Assembly (NCBI RefSeq): GCF_002165305.2
Contig: NZ_CP032286.1
Coordinates: 992,001 to 1,056,000 of the forward strand
DNA length: 64,000 nt
Direction of reading: 5' to 3'
From: Acinetobacter sp. WCHA55
GTDB taxonomy: Bacteria > Pseudomonadota > Gammaproteobacteria > Pseudomonadales > Moraxellaceae
Notes under the pieces: generated by a model
The model's input: only the letters and a program-made list of their open reading frames with translations
The model's database searches: none
Told to the model about the DNA's origin: nothing
Shown here: piece by piece, positions 44,391-53,377 of the stretch
How the letters are laid out: each line of letters opens with the position of its first letter
Numbering within the stretch: the stretch's first letter is position 1
Translations under genes and position numbers: made by a program

Positions 44391-45727
44391 TGGCTCAGCC
44401 AATTTCATTACAGCGTCAGCTTGTTAAAAGTTCGCTCCTCAGTTCGATACTAGCGGGGCTTTTGGCATTGCTGATGTTTATTGGGGTGTCGGTTTATCAG
44501 ACCATGTCTATGCAAGATGAAATCATGGATGAAATGGCCGATATGTTGTTGGCAGATGATTTAACGGTCAGCAATGGTCAGGCCTTGGCTGAGCTCAGTG
44601 ATGAATTCGAGATTCGCTATCGACTCGATAATGCACAGCAACTGTTAACAGCATCCGAAGATGCGCCTGAAAAAATTACCGTGGATCATTTGAGTTTGGT
44701 TTCAGATGAACCTTATGGTTTTTATTGGTCAGAGCAGAAACTTTGGCGTATTTATACAGCACAGGATAATCACGGTTTACAGGTTCAAGTGACCCAGTCG
44801 ATGTCCGAACGTTTTCATGCCTTTTGGCAAAGCATCCTCGTTTTTAGCGGTGTGTTGTTTTTAGTCTGGTGTGTACAGTGGCTGTTGATGCATTTTGCCA
44901 TTCGACGTAAATTTCGAGTGATACGCCAAGTTTCAGAGCAAATTTCAAATAAATCGGTCAATGATTTAGCAGCTATTTCTACGCCTGAACCTGAGTTGAT
45001 TGAGTTACAACCGATGCTGTCTCAACTGAATGCATTATTGGCGCGTTTAGATCAATCTTTAGTGGCGGAGCAACGCTTCACAGCAGACGCTTCACATGAG
45101 CTACGCTCTCCATTGTCTGCGATACAAATGCGACTTCAGGTGCTCAAGCGCAAGTTTCCTGAACTTGAAAGTGAGTTAAAACCAATCCAACAAGATGTCA
45201 GTCGTGGGGTACAGGTGTTGGATAATTTGTTGTTACTGGCGCGGCTAGACCCTGAGCAAAGGGAAAGCTTGGCTAAGGCTAAGTTTGATTTAAGTCACTT
45301 AATGCGGGATGTGATTAAAGCTTTACAGCCGTTTGCGGACTCAAAACAGGTTGAAATTAATATGGTGCTTGCAGAGCAGACTTATGTATGGGCCAATGAG
45401 CAGCTCTTATTTAGCGCACTTCGTAATTTGCTCGATAACGCGATTCGCTATAGCCCCGAGCAGGCACAAGTTTTTATCAACCTCACGATCGAAAAAGAGC
45501 AGTTAAGATTAAGTATTGAAAATAGTGGAAATGGTGTCGATGCTGGAATTATTCAGCGTTTGGGGGAACGCTTTTATCGGGCTTTAGGTACAAAAACACA
45601 AGGTTCAGGTTTAGGCTTATCAATTTGTCAGAAAATTGTCGATTTACATGCAGGGCAGTTGTTCTTTAGTCCATCAGACTTAGGCGGTTTAAAAGTGGAG
45701 CTGCTGTTAAATATGCTTGAGGTTTAG
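44390..45727 (+). CDS. Sensor histidine kinase (QseC/PmrB-like)
   Basis: 445 residues. Membrane span about 15-37, a periplasmic loop of about 110 residues, second span about 152-172, then a HAMP-like linker, DHp helix with phospho-His in ADASHELRSPLSAIQMRL, and an ATPase domain with N-box NLLDNAIRYSP, G1 and G2 (GSGLGLSICQKIV). It is translationally coupled to the response regulator. The signal is unknown; Fe, catechols or polymyxins are family-based guesses only. Confidence 0.92.
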   Translation: MAQPISLQRQLVKSSLLSSILAGLLALLMFIGVSVYQTMSMQDEIMDEMADMLLADDLTVSNGQALAELSDEFEIRYRLDNAQQLLTASEDAPEKITVDHLSLVSDEPYGFYWSEQKLWRIYTAQDNHGLQVQVTQSMSERFHAFWQSILVFSGVLFLVWCVQWLLMHFAIRRKFRVIRQVSEQISNKSVNDLAAISTPEPELIELQPMLSQLNALLARLDQSLVAEQRFTADASHELRSPLSAIQMRLQVLKRKFPELESELKPIQQDVSRGVQVLDNLLLLARLDPEQRESLAKAKFDLSHLMRDVIKALQPFADSKQVEINMVLAEQTYVWANEQLLFSALRNLLDNAIRYSPEQAQVFINLTIEKEQLRLSIENSGNGVDAGIIQRLGERFYRALGTKTQGSGLGLSICQKIVDLHAGQLFFSPSDLGGLKVELLLNMLEV

Positions 45728-45783
45728 ATATGTAGATTGTGATTTGTTATAAAAATAGTATAAATGATCAAACTTAAAGAGAT

Positions 45784-45813
45784 TAAAAAGCAGTACGCGC
45801 TGACATACTGCTT
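45784..45813 (-). terminator. hemP terminator
   Basis: On the minus strand, AAGCAGTA pairs with TACTGCTT and is followed by TTTTTAAT. It lies downstream of hemP. Confidence 0.7.
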
Positions 45814-45849
45814 GTTTCCACGATTATTGTTATTGGGTTTTTATAGTTC

Positions 45850-46017
45850 TTATTTGGTAAGAATGAGTCGATTATTGCGAGTGAGTCGTAGACGATACTC
45901 TTCTCCAGCATGCATAATGCGAATTTCACGGCCTAGGGCAAATAAGTTGTTTGAGTGTAGCATTGGTAGTGAATGGGCTGTTTCGTTACGAGTAAATAAG
46001 CTAAATGGTGCGTTCAT
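45850..46017 (-). CDS. hemP: Hemin uptake protein HemP (55 residues)
   Basis: A short minus-strand frame, MNAPFSLFTRNETAHSLPML at the start, then the HemP signature LGREIRIMHAGEEYRLRLTR and end NNRLILTK. HemP/HmuP is a small basic activator of haem-uptake genes. GGAG lies seven bases before the ATG. A Fur box lies 32-50 bases upstream. It appears as a one-gene iron-regulated unit with its own terminator; no haem receptor is adjacent. Confidence 0.9.
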   Translation of the reverse strand: MNAPFSLFTRNETAHSLPMLHSNNLFALGREIRIMHAGEEYRLRLTRNNRLILTK

Positions 46018-46048
46018 TCTGGCGACTCCGTGGTATATATTGAACGAT

Positions 46049-46067
46049 TTAAATGATAATCATTATC
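46049..46067 (-). promoter_or_regulatory. Fur box upstream of hemP
   Basis: AAATGATAATCATTATC matches 16 of 19 bases of GATAATGATAATCATTATC. It sits about 32-50 bases upstream of the hemP ATG, overlapping its likely promoter. Iron-Fur repression is inferred. Confidence 0.85.
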
Positions 46068-46167
46068 GAATGAGGCTGTCAACATTTTCTCGCTGAAAAT
46101 ATAAAAAACTTCAATATCGTTACATGCAATCACTCAATACACTACACATCTGAAATGGAATCTGATT

Positions 46168-47067
46168 ATGTCAAAACCTTTGGTTCAAGTTGCTATAGCC
46201 ATACTCTTACACCAAGGCAAAGTGTTGGTGGGCTGGCGCCAGGCGGAACAGCATCAGGGCAACAAGCACGAATTTCCTGGAGGGAAGGTGGAAGCAGGTG
46301 AAACGCCTGAGCAAGCCTGTCGCCGTGAGGTGTTAGAGGAAGTTGGAGTTAATATACAAGATTGGCATGCTTTTGATTGTATCCAGTTTGAATATGACGA
46401 TGTGATTGTCAATTTGCATTTATTTCATGCTGTAGTATCAAATCATCTATTGGCAGACATTCACTCACCATGGGCGTGGTTCAAGCGTGCTGAATTACAA
46501 GATCTTAACTTTCCAAAAGCCAATCAGGCCATATTAAAGCGACTTTATGCCGCACCTGTGATTAAAATTTCAGATCAAATCGATTTGTTGAAGAATTTGC
46601 CTGAACAACAAGTACTGTATTGGCGTGTGCCTGCTAGTCCTGAGCATATTTTAAAAATTGCAGAACTGAGTGTAGAACAATTAGCACGAGTGATTATAAA
46701 TATAGAACTATGGAAAGGTTTAAATCCACTACAACAGCAGGCAGTTGCGGCCGTGCACCTGAAGCAATCTCAACTCATGCAACTGAGTAAAGGGGAACTG
46801 AATGTTGGGCAGCGTTATATTGCGGCCTGTCATGACACAGAAAGTGCAGAACATGCGCAGAATATTGGCTGTGATGCCATTTTACTTAGCCCTGTACTTG
46901 AAACTTTAAGCCATCCGAATAGTGACACTTTGGGCTGGGAGCAGTTTAGTCTGATTGCTCAAAAGATTCACATCCCAATTTTTGCCCTAGGTGGCTTACA
47001 GTTAGTTGATTTGGCCAAGGCACAAAGTTATGGCGCTTATGGTATAGCAGGCCAGCGCTCCATTTAA
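46168..47067 (+). CDS. MutT-type Nudix hydrolase fused to a ThiE-like domain
   Basis: 299 residues. N-terminal Nudix box GGKVEAGETPEQACRREVLEEVG preceded by KHEFP (8-oxo-dGTP cleaning type; Glu residues of REVLEEVG intact). From about residue 160 a thiamine phosphate synthase-like TIM barrel with QRYIAACHDTESAEHA, LLSPVLETLSHP and FALGGLQLVDL. This fusion is known in gammaproteobacteria. The ThiE part lacks obvious classical substrate motifs, so its role is unclear. Confidence 0.88.
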   Translation: MSKPLVQVAIAILLHQGKVLVGWRQAEQHQGNKHEFPGGKVEAGETPEQACRREVLEEVGVNIQDWHAFDCIQFEYDDVIVNLHLFHAVVSNHLLADIHSPWAWFKRAELQDLNFPKANQAILKRLYAAPVIKISDQIDLLKNLPEQQVLYWRVPASPEHILKIAELSVEQLARVIINIELWKGLNPLQQQAVAAVHLKQSQLMQLSKGELNVGQRYIAACHDTESAEHAQNIGCDAILLSPVLETLSHPNSDTLGWEQFSLIAQKIHIPIFALGGLQLVDLAKAQSYGAYGIAGQRSI

Positions 47068-47079
47068 TGGAGCGTGCTT

Positions 47080-47631
47080 TTAAGACAGACTTTTGATTGC
47101 CGTTTGCGCTTGTTGAATGGTTTTCTGATTCTTCTGGATTTGACCTGCTTTTAAGATAACGCTCCAAAGTTGCTTTTTCATGGCATTACTTTGAGCATAA
47201 CTTAAGCCGCGACGTGCAAGCGATTCCGCATTTGCAGGTTGTTTTTGTTGATTGGCAATTAAAGCTAAATACAAAAAGGTCTCACTCGACTGTGGTGCTA
47301 AACGCTGTGCTTGCATGGCGTAGCTTTGTGCTTGGCTCCACTGACCTTGGCGATAGGCCGTTTGTGTTTTTTGCATCAGGCTTTTAAAAGCAGGAAGCTG
47401 TCGTCCATCATCAAACTGTTGTTTGCTTTTTTGTTCAGGAATCACAATCTTCTGACGTTGAATTTCTTCGCGGTCATAAGGGTGAATTGTGACACCTGAA
47501 GGTGTTTTCTGCTCTTTATCCGACTGTGTCGGCTTTTCAGGTGTCTTTTTTTCAGATGGCTGTGGGAGGCTTTGACAGCCTGCCACAGTCACGATGGTTG
47601 CTAAGATACTTAAACGTTTAAACCACATCAA
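47080..47631 (-). CDS. LpoP-like TPR lipoprotein, likely activator of PBP1B
   Basis: 183 residues. Signal peptide with lipobox VAGC near residue 19. A Pro/Lys/Glu-rich linker (about 22-60) follows, then TPR-like helices (AYRQGQWSQAQSYAMQAQRL, SSETFLYLALIANQQ, ANAESLARRGLSYA). It is adjacent to and co-directional with mrcB (18 bases after its stop). LpoP in Pseudomonas is a TPR lipoprotein activating PBP1B; the same role here is inferred from order and architecture. Confidence 0.72.
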   Translation of the reverse strand: MMWFKRLSILATIVTVAGCQSLPQPSEKKTPEKPTQSDKEQKTPSGVTIHPYDREEIQRQKIVIPEQKSKQQFDDGRQLPAFKSLMQKTQTAYRQGQWSQAQSYAMQAQRLAPQSSETFLYLALIANQQKQPANAESLARRGLSYAQSNAMKKQLWSVILKAGQIQKNQKTIQQAQTAIKSLS

Positions 47632-47649
47632 AATTTAAATCCGTCCTAT

Positions 47650-50046
47650 TTATTCAGGTTGATAGCTACCACTCGAAATGACTTGCGTCTCATCTTCTAA
47701 GTTACGCTGCATGTTCGATTCACTTTCACGAATATAGTTGTCTATGCTGTCGCCTTGTTCAGGTGTAGCTTGGTAACCATCTGTTTCAGGATTGTAAGTG
47801 GGTTCAACTTGATAATGCGGTAAGCCACATGCAGTTGCTTTGCGCGGTACGGTGTTTCGCAAGAGAGGAATATACATTGCGCCCTCACAACCTTGAGCAG
47901 CAAGATAACCCGTGCCACGATCAATCCAGTGCCATTGCACATCATCTGGTTGACGTAAGTTGACTGGTTTTTGACGTAGCTGGCTCATCACATTGGTCCA
48001 CACTGGCAACGCGCCTGAAGAACCTGTTAAGCCAGTTTGTTTGTTGTCATCTAAACCTAGCCAAACCACAGAAACATAATTGCCCGAGTAACCTGCGAAC
48101 CATGAGTCACGGGTGTCATTGGTGGTTCCAGATTTGCCTGCAAGCTGAAGCGAGTTCGGTAAAGTGTTATAAGCTGAACGACCTGTACCTGAGGTCATCA
48201 CTTGTTGTAGACCATAATTCAGGACATAGGCCGAAGCAGGGTCAATGGTTTGTTGGACATTTAAACCATAACGGGTCAGCAAGCGACCGTTTTGATCGAC
48301 AACAGTACGAATGGATTTAGTCGGATACTTAAAACCTCCTGTGGCAAAGTTGCCATAAATGCTGAGCATTTCCATCGGAGACATGTCTACCGCACCCAAG
48401 AAAATGGATGGATAGGTTGGAATATTACTGGTTACACCAAAACGTTTTAGGTGATTGTTAAATGTCGATAAACCAAACTCTTGACCAAGTCGAACAGCTG
48501 ATAAGTTATATGAATTCGACAGCGCCTGTACCATCGGTACAACGCCATGTTCGCCACCACTATAGTTCTTGGGTGTCCATGCTTTACCATTGGATTGAAT
48601 ACTAATGCTGCTATCTTCAATTGGGCTGGCCCAGTTGTAACGTCCCGATTGAATTGCACTGAGATAAATCACAGGTTTAAGCAGTGAGCCGACTTGACGT
48701 TTGGCATCAAGTGCACGGTTAAAACCTGTAAAGTCTTGGGTTGAACCAACAGCTGCGACCAATTCACCATTTTCAGGATGTGCAACCAATACCGCCCCTT
48801 GCAGCTCTTTTAGACGGCTTGAGCCACGGCTTAAGCGACCAACAGTCGATTTAAACGCATCTTGAATTTTGGTTTGGGCAATTGGATCGAGTGTTGTAAA
48901 GATGCGCAACCCTTGATTGGTCAAATCACCTTCTTGGTATTCAGTACGTAACTGACGACGCACAATGTCTAAGAAATCTGGGAAACGTGAAGGGCCGAGT
49001 GTTGGTTTGGCAATTACATTTAAAGGACGAGCCGTTTCAGTTGCATATTGTTCTTGGGTCAGATAGCCCATGACCAACATGTTGTTTAAAACAATATTAC
49101 GACGCTTTTTCGCAGCTTCTGGGTTACGCCAAGGGTTATATAAGGTTGGACCTTGTACCAAACCTACCAAATAAGCTTGTTGCGCAATATTTAGCTCACG
49201 TAAAGGCATCCCGAAGTAAAACTGCGAAGCCAAACCATAACCATTAATAGAATAGTTGCCGTTTTGCCCGAGGTTCACTTCATTAAGATAGGCTTCTAAA
49301 ATTTCATCTTTGTCATAGTGAAATTCGACCAATAAAGCCATAAATGCTTCATTGACTTTACGCTTAATGGTTTTTTCAGGGGTGAGGTAGAAGTTTTTCA
49401 CCAGCTGTTGGGTCAGTGTTGAACCGCCTTGACGTTTTCCACCAGTGACATTACTCACAATCGCACGTGCTGTACCACGAATTGAAACGCCGTGGTGACT
49501 ATAGAAATTACGATCTTCGGTTGCAATTAAAGCCTCAATTAAAGGCTTAGGGACTTTGTCGAGTTTAATCAGGACACGGTCTTCGTTGTGTTGTGGATAA
49601 ATCCCGCCAATCAGCATAGGCTCCAAACGTGCAATCCCTGTAGAGGAAGGTTTAGTTGCACTGACTTCAGCCACTTGGTCATCAGCAAAAGTGACTTTAA
49701 GCACTTGTTCTGGCTCGACACTATCACCGAAGTCAAAGCCACGGGTGTGTACATATAGTTCATTGCCAGAACTGACAAAGTTCCCTGATTTGGTATAGTT
49801 TTCTGAGGATTTATAGCCCAAAAGTTTTAACTCTTGAGTGAAGTCAGCCTGACTGACAGGGGCATTGGTATACACTTCGAGTGGACGCGCGAATACCTTT
49901 GCAGGAATGTCCCAGCGCTTGCCTTCAAACTTGTCACGTACAACGGAGTCGAGTCTTATTAAATAAATACTAAACACCAAGAATGCTGCAATGACTAAGA
50001 TGCAGAAGATCAGTGCAATTAAACCTATGCCACGTTCTGACTTCAT
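47650..50046 (-). CDS. mrcB: Penicillin-binding protein 1B (bifunctional)
   Basis: 798 residues. Polymerises and cross-links peptidoglycan. One N-terminal membrane span (about 8-30), UB2H-like region, glycosyltransferase domain with Glu177 in EDRNF and GGSTLTQQL at 207-215, then the transpeptidase with S454-x-x-K457 (GSLLKP), SYN 512-514 and KSGT 638-641. The C-terminal tail is Ser/Gln-rich. The start ATG at 50046 is normal for this family. The following lipoprotein gene probably encodes its activator. Confidence 0.97.
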   Translation of the reverse strand: MKSERGIGLIALIFCILVIAAFLVFSIYLIRLDSVVRDKFEGKRWDIPAKVFARPLEVYTNAPVSQADFTQELKLLGYKSSENYTKSGNFVSSGNELYVHTRGFDFGDSVEPEQVLKVTFADDQVAEVSATKPSSTGIARLEPMLIGGIYPQHNEDRVLIKLDKVPKPLIEALIATEDRNFYSHHGVSIRGTARAIVSNVTGGKRQGGSTLTQQLVKNFYLTPEKTIKRKVNEAFMALLVEFHYDKDEILEAYLNEVNLGQNGNYSINGYGLASQFYFGMPLRELNIAQQAYLVGLVQGPTLYNPWRNPEAAKKRRNIVLNNMLVMGYLTQEQYATETARPLNVIAKPTLGPSRFPDFLDIVRRQLRTEYQEGDLTNQGLRIFTTLDPIAQTKIQDAFKSTVGRLSRGSSRLKELQGAVLVAHPENGELVAAVGSTQDFTGFNRALDAKRQVGSLLKPVIYLSAIQSGRYNWASPIEDSSISIQSNGKAWTPKNYSGGEHGVVPMVQALSNSYNLSAVRLGQEFGLSTFNNHLKRFGVTSNIPTYPSIFLGAVDMSPMEMLSIYGNFATGGFKYPTKSIRTVVDQNGRLLTRYGLNVQQTIDPASAYVLNYGLQQVMTSGTGRSAYNTLPNSLQLAGKSGTTNDTRDSWFAGYSGNYVSVVWLGLDDNKQTGLTGSSGALPVWTNVMSQLRQKPVNLRQPDDVQWHWIDRGTGYLAAQGCEGAMYIPLLRNTVPRKATACGLPHYQVEPTYNPETDGYQATPEQGDSIDNYIRESESNMQRNLEDETQVISSGSYQPE

Positions 50047-50226
50047 AAATACGAATAAGATCCTGAGAAATTGTGCTAATCATGCGAAGCTTTTCGCTAA
50101 TTTGCAATAATTAAACTGTGAACAAACTGAAATATGGAGATAATTCCATGTGTATAAGCAGTCACTTTAGTTTTTGAATCAATTTAAATAAATAATGTTA
50201 TGATAGGCAGGAATCGTAGCGGAGCG

Positions 50227-51138
50227 ATGTTGCAGGTGCAAATTTCACATAAAACATTTCGAAACATAGGCTTAATTGGACGTCCAGATAAGTCTTCAGT
50301 TGTCGAAACCTTATGTCTTATTCATGATCATCTACTCAGCTTAGGGTTACATCCCGTTTTTGATGCGCAAACCGCTGAACTTGTTCCTTATAAAAACACA
50401 CAAACGGTGAGTCGTGCACTTCTGGGTGAAGTGGTCGATTTGGTGATTGTGGTGGGCGGGGATGGCTCACTTCTGCATGCTGCACGTGCCTTGGTCAAAT
50501 TTAATACCCCTGTCATGGGTGTAAACCGAGGGCGTTTGGGTTTTTTAACCGACATCAAGCCGACTGAAGTAATTTTTAAGCTCGATCAAGTCTTAAAAGG
50601 TGAGTTTCAGTTAGATCGTCGTTTCTTATTGGAAATGGAAATTCGCTCAAAGGGTGAGACGATTTATGATGCAATTGCGCTAAACGATGTGGTATTACAC
50701 TCGGGTAAGTCGGTGCATATGATTGACTTCGAACTCAATATTGATGGCCAATATGTCTACCGTCAACATAGTGATGGTTTGATTGTATCGACGCCAACGG
50801 GTTCAACAGCTTATTCGTTGTCAGGTGGAGGCCCAATCGTGCATCCGGGGATGGATGCGATTGCTTTGGTACCGATGCATCCACATACCTTGTCTTCACG
50901 TCCTATTGTGGTGGGTGGACACAGTGAAATTAAGCTTCTGATTCGTGAAAACCGTGTTTTGCCGATGGTCAGTGCAGATGGTCAACACAGTGTCTCGCTC
51001 AATGTGGGTGATAGCTTACATATTCGTAAGCACCCCTTTAAACTGAATTTATTGCATCCACCGGGTTATGATTTTTATATGTCATGCCGTACTAAACTCG
51101 GTTGGAACCAAGATTTTGACTCTTTTCAACAGGATTAA
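50227..51138 (+). CDS. nadK: NAD kinase
   Basis: About 303 residues. Phosphorylates NAD to NADP. Motifs: VVGGDGSLLHAARAL, MGVNRGRLGFLTDI, VLNDV-type stretch LNDVVLHSGKS and the TPTGSTAYSLSGGGPIVHP region. Three starts compete: ATG 50200 (no ribosome site), ATG 50227 (GGAG only two bases away) and TTG 50230 (GGAG five bases away, and the family usually starts just there). The next gene begins four bases after its stop. Confidence 0.95.
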   Translation: MLQVQISHKTFRNIGLIGRPDKSSVVETLCLIHDHLLSLGLHPVFDAQTAELVPYKNTQTVSRALLGEVVDLVIVVGGDGSLLHAARALVKFNTPVMGVNRGRLGFLTDIKPTEVIFKLDQVLKGEFQLDRRFLLEMEIRSKGETIYDAIALNDVVLHSGKSVHMIDFELNIDGQYVYRQHSDGLIVSTPTGSTAYSLSGGGPIVHPGMDAIALVPMHPHTLSSRPIVVGGHSEIKLLIRENRVLPMVSADGQHSVSLNVGDSLHIRKHPFKLNLLHPPGYDFYMSCRTKLGWNQDFDSFQQD

Positions 51139-51141
51139 ACC

Positions 51142-51408
51142 ATGAATATTGAACAGATGCTTTCTATTTTAGATGCCGATATTGTTGAGCGTTTAAAAAC
51201 AGCTGTAGAAATTGGTAAATGGCCAAATGGAATTGCGTTGACTGCTGAACAACGTCAAACTTGTATGCAAGCCGTGATTGCTTGGGAGCATCAGAATACG
51301 CCTGAAAAAGAACGTACGGGTTATATCGATAAAGGGCATAAGGAAGAAGGTGAGGAATGTGATTCTCATGTGCCTGAACCAGAATTTAAACCTATTCGCT
51401 TTATTTAA
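51142..51408 (+). CDS. YeaC-like DUF1315 protein
   Basis: 88 residues. Pattern MLSILDADIVERLKTAVEIGKWPNG, then QRQTCMQAVIAWE and an acidic tail ending KPIRF, matching the DUF1315/YeaC family (function unknown). Four bases after nadK, so likely co-transcribed. Confidence 0.85.
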   Translation: MNIEQMLSILDADIVERLKTAVEIGKWPNGIALTAEQRQTCMQAVIAWEHQNTPEKERTGYIDKGHKEEGEECDSHVPEPEFKPIRFI

Positions 51409-51503
51409 TTGATTAAAAATACGTTGAATCGCTCAGCAACAGATGCTGGGTGATTCAACAACTCAATTTAAAAACAATAACCTGCAAAACTGTTTCAATC
51501 ATT

Positions 51504-51944
51504 ATGCTTATAAAAATAATAAAGCTCACTCGACACAGTTTATTCTTCATTATTGCAATTTCGACCCATGTATTTTCTGAGACAGCAAGTGATGCAAGAA
51601 AAATTGAATGTTTATTAGATATTTCTGTGTTACCGAGTCAAAATTTTCAAAATCCCATCACACAATACACATCAATGAAAAATGATGGTTATCCAATGCT
51701 GTTGATTGGAATAAAGATCCATGACGCCCATGCAGGCGAAGCATCGAAAAAGTTAAAAAGCCATCAGTTTTATTGTTCAAGCCTCATTGGAGAACAAAAA
51801 GATGTTTATTTATCTGGCTCTTATCGATCTCAAAAAATCGACATTCATATTGGTGATCAGTTGAAACTCAGAAATATTCATTCTTCAGGAAAGAGTTATC
51901 CTTACTGGACTAACTTTTACTGGATCGAAAAGCGTGACGAATAA
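51504..51944 (+). CDS. Hypothetical secreted protein
   Basis: 146 residues with signal peptide ending VFS-ET. The mature part has two Cys (IECLLDISVL and FYCSSLIGE) and ends WIEKRDE. No family recognised. The frame is open upstream to GTG 51450, but the signal peptide only makes sense from ATG 51504. No clear ribosome site. Confidence 0.6.
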   Translation: MLIKIIKLTRHSLFFIIAISTHVFSETASDARKIECLLDISVLPSQNFQNPITQYTSMKNDGYPMLLIGIKIHDAHAGEASKKLKSHQFYCSSLIGEQKDVYLSGSYRSQKIDIHIGDQLKLRNIHSSGKSYPYWTNFYWIEKRDE

Positions 51945-51972
51945 GGTTCACGCTTTTGTTTGTTCCTTCGGC

Positions 51973-52968
51973 TTAGAAACGAGTGCACCAAAGCTGCTTG
52001 GCTTGTTGCATGGCATCGCTATATGTATCGCAGACGCCCATGGTATATAGCGCAATACCAATGGTTTCAGTCACTGCCATTTCACCATATTCATGTTGTT
52101 TTTCACCCAGCCAAACGGCTTTAAACTCAGTCAAATCCAGCTCGTCTTCGGTTGGGCTTCGGTTGTCGGTGAGTTTAGGGAGTTCATGTTCGTAAAGTTC
52201 ACCATTTTTGATGCCACAGATGAGTGTTTTTGCATCTGGATTGCGTTCAAATTCTCCGCCTTCACCTTTAATGACAGCACTATTTTGATAACCCAGTTTA
52301 AAAGCTGCTTGCTGATGCGAACCACGATAAGCTGGGTGGAAGATCGCTTGCAAGGTCGCTTTGGCATTAAACGGATTGATTAAGCGTGCAAGAGTATGAA
52401 TAGGTGAACGAAGACCCATAACATTTCGTAGAGAAATTAGTTCACTTAAAATCGGAGAGATGGTGTGTAGCGGTAGATACGCAAAATTACGCGTTGCTAA
52501 TTCTTGTTCCACATCTGCTTGAGTTTGGCAAATATTAAAGTCGAGATACTCTAATACCTGTTCAGTATAAATACGGTTAATGGTATGACCTGATGCACCG
52601 TGCATCACGACCTTATAGCCTGCTTTGGCTAAAGTCAGTGCCGCTAAGAGAAACCATGGATAGTGTTTACGCTTGCCTGCATAAGAAGACCAGTCTAAAT
52701 CGACCTCTAAAGGTGTAAACGGCAGTTGATCTCGTGTGGCTTGAACAAAACCTGCTAGTTCATCTACAGACTCTTCCTTAACACGAAGTAGCATTAGGAA
52801 TGCACCGAGCTGCACATCTAACACTTGGTCTTTCAAGATCATATCAAAGGCTTGGTAAGCTTCTTCATAACTGAGTGAGCGTGCCCCATTTTTCCCTTTG
52901 CCAATAATACGAACAAATTGGGCAAATGGGTGCTCAGCATCTTTATAAATATTTCTTTTGTTGTTCAT
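51973..52968 (-). CDS. YbiB-like protein (TrpD2 family, anthranilate phosphoribosyltransferase-like fold)
   Basis: 331 residues. Fold of glycosyl transferase family 3: N-terminal helical domain (GKNGARSLSYEEAYQAFDMI), then GASGHTINRIYTEQVLEYL and LRNVMGLRSPIHTLARLINPF. The PRPP-binding motif of true TrpD (GTGGD) is absent. E. coli YbiB binds nucleic acids; that role is inferred here. Confidence 0.82.
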   Translation of the reverse strand: MNNKRNIYKDAEHPFAQFVRIIGKGKNGARSLSYEEAYQAFDMILKDQVLDVQLGAFLMLLRVKEESVDELAGFVQATRDQLPFTPLEVDLDWSSYAGKRKHYPWFLLAALTLAKAGYKVVMHGASGHTINRIYTEQVLEYLDFNICQTQADVEQELATRNFAYLPLHTISPILSELISLRNVMGLRSPIHTLARLINPFNAKATLQAIFHPAYRGSHQQAAFKLGYQNSAVIKGEGGEFERNPDAKTLICGIKNGELYEHELPKLTDNRSPTEDELDLTEFKAVWLGEKQHEYGEMAVTETIGIALYTMGVCDTYSDAMQQAKQLWCTRF

Positions 52969-53207
52969 GAAAAAACCAAAGTAAGTGAAAGCTGTGTTGT
53001 GTTATTTTAGTGGAACAATCAAAAAAATCAGTACTTTTAATTTTAAATAAATTTTCCACCATTAGACTAAAGTATGAGGCATATTGTTTAGATTTTATAC
53101 ATTATGATTGAAATCAGTTTACTTTGATTAAAGAATGTTAGGTAAAATTTACCCAATAATTGTGACTCGCTAGTTTTTAGTCTCTCCCATTGCAGTAAAT
53201 GTGAATG

Positions 53208-53229
53208 AACTGTGATTTTTGTCACAGTT
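53208..53229 (+). promoter_or_regulatory. CRP/Vfr-type binding site upstream of dctA
   Basis: AACTGTGA, TTTTTG, TCACAGTT. It has the full TGTGA-N6-TCACA core and symmetric outer bases. It lies 149 bases before the dctA ATG. Control by a Crp/Vfr homologue is likely for a dicarboxylate transporter. Confidence 0.75.
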
Positions 53230-53262
53230 CTGTTGTTTGTACACCATGATTTTTTACCCGGT

Positions 53263-53281
53263 GTTTGGATGCGGTCCAAAC
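53263..53281 (+). repeat. Hairpin in the dctA leader
   Basis: GTTTGGA, TGCGG, TCCAAAC, then a T-run eight bases later (CTGTGGGCTTTTTT). It could be an RNA leader structure or weak attenuator; spacing to the T-run is too long for a classic terminator. Confidence 0.4.
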
Positions 53282-53377
53282 TGTGGGCTTTTTTGTGTTT
53301 ATCAGAAAGCCAACTACCTATGAGGAAGTATAGGTATACCGATTTTTTCAGTCTTTTGATTTACAGAAGTATTCGTT

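Noticed and set aside
45764..46096. Plus-strand open frame of 110 codons
   Set aside because: It has no family resemblance and lies antisense to hemP with its Fur box and terminator, so it is a shadow.
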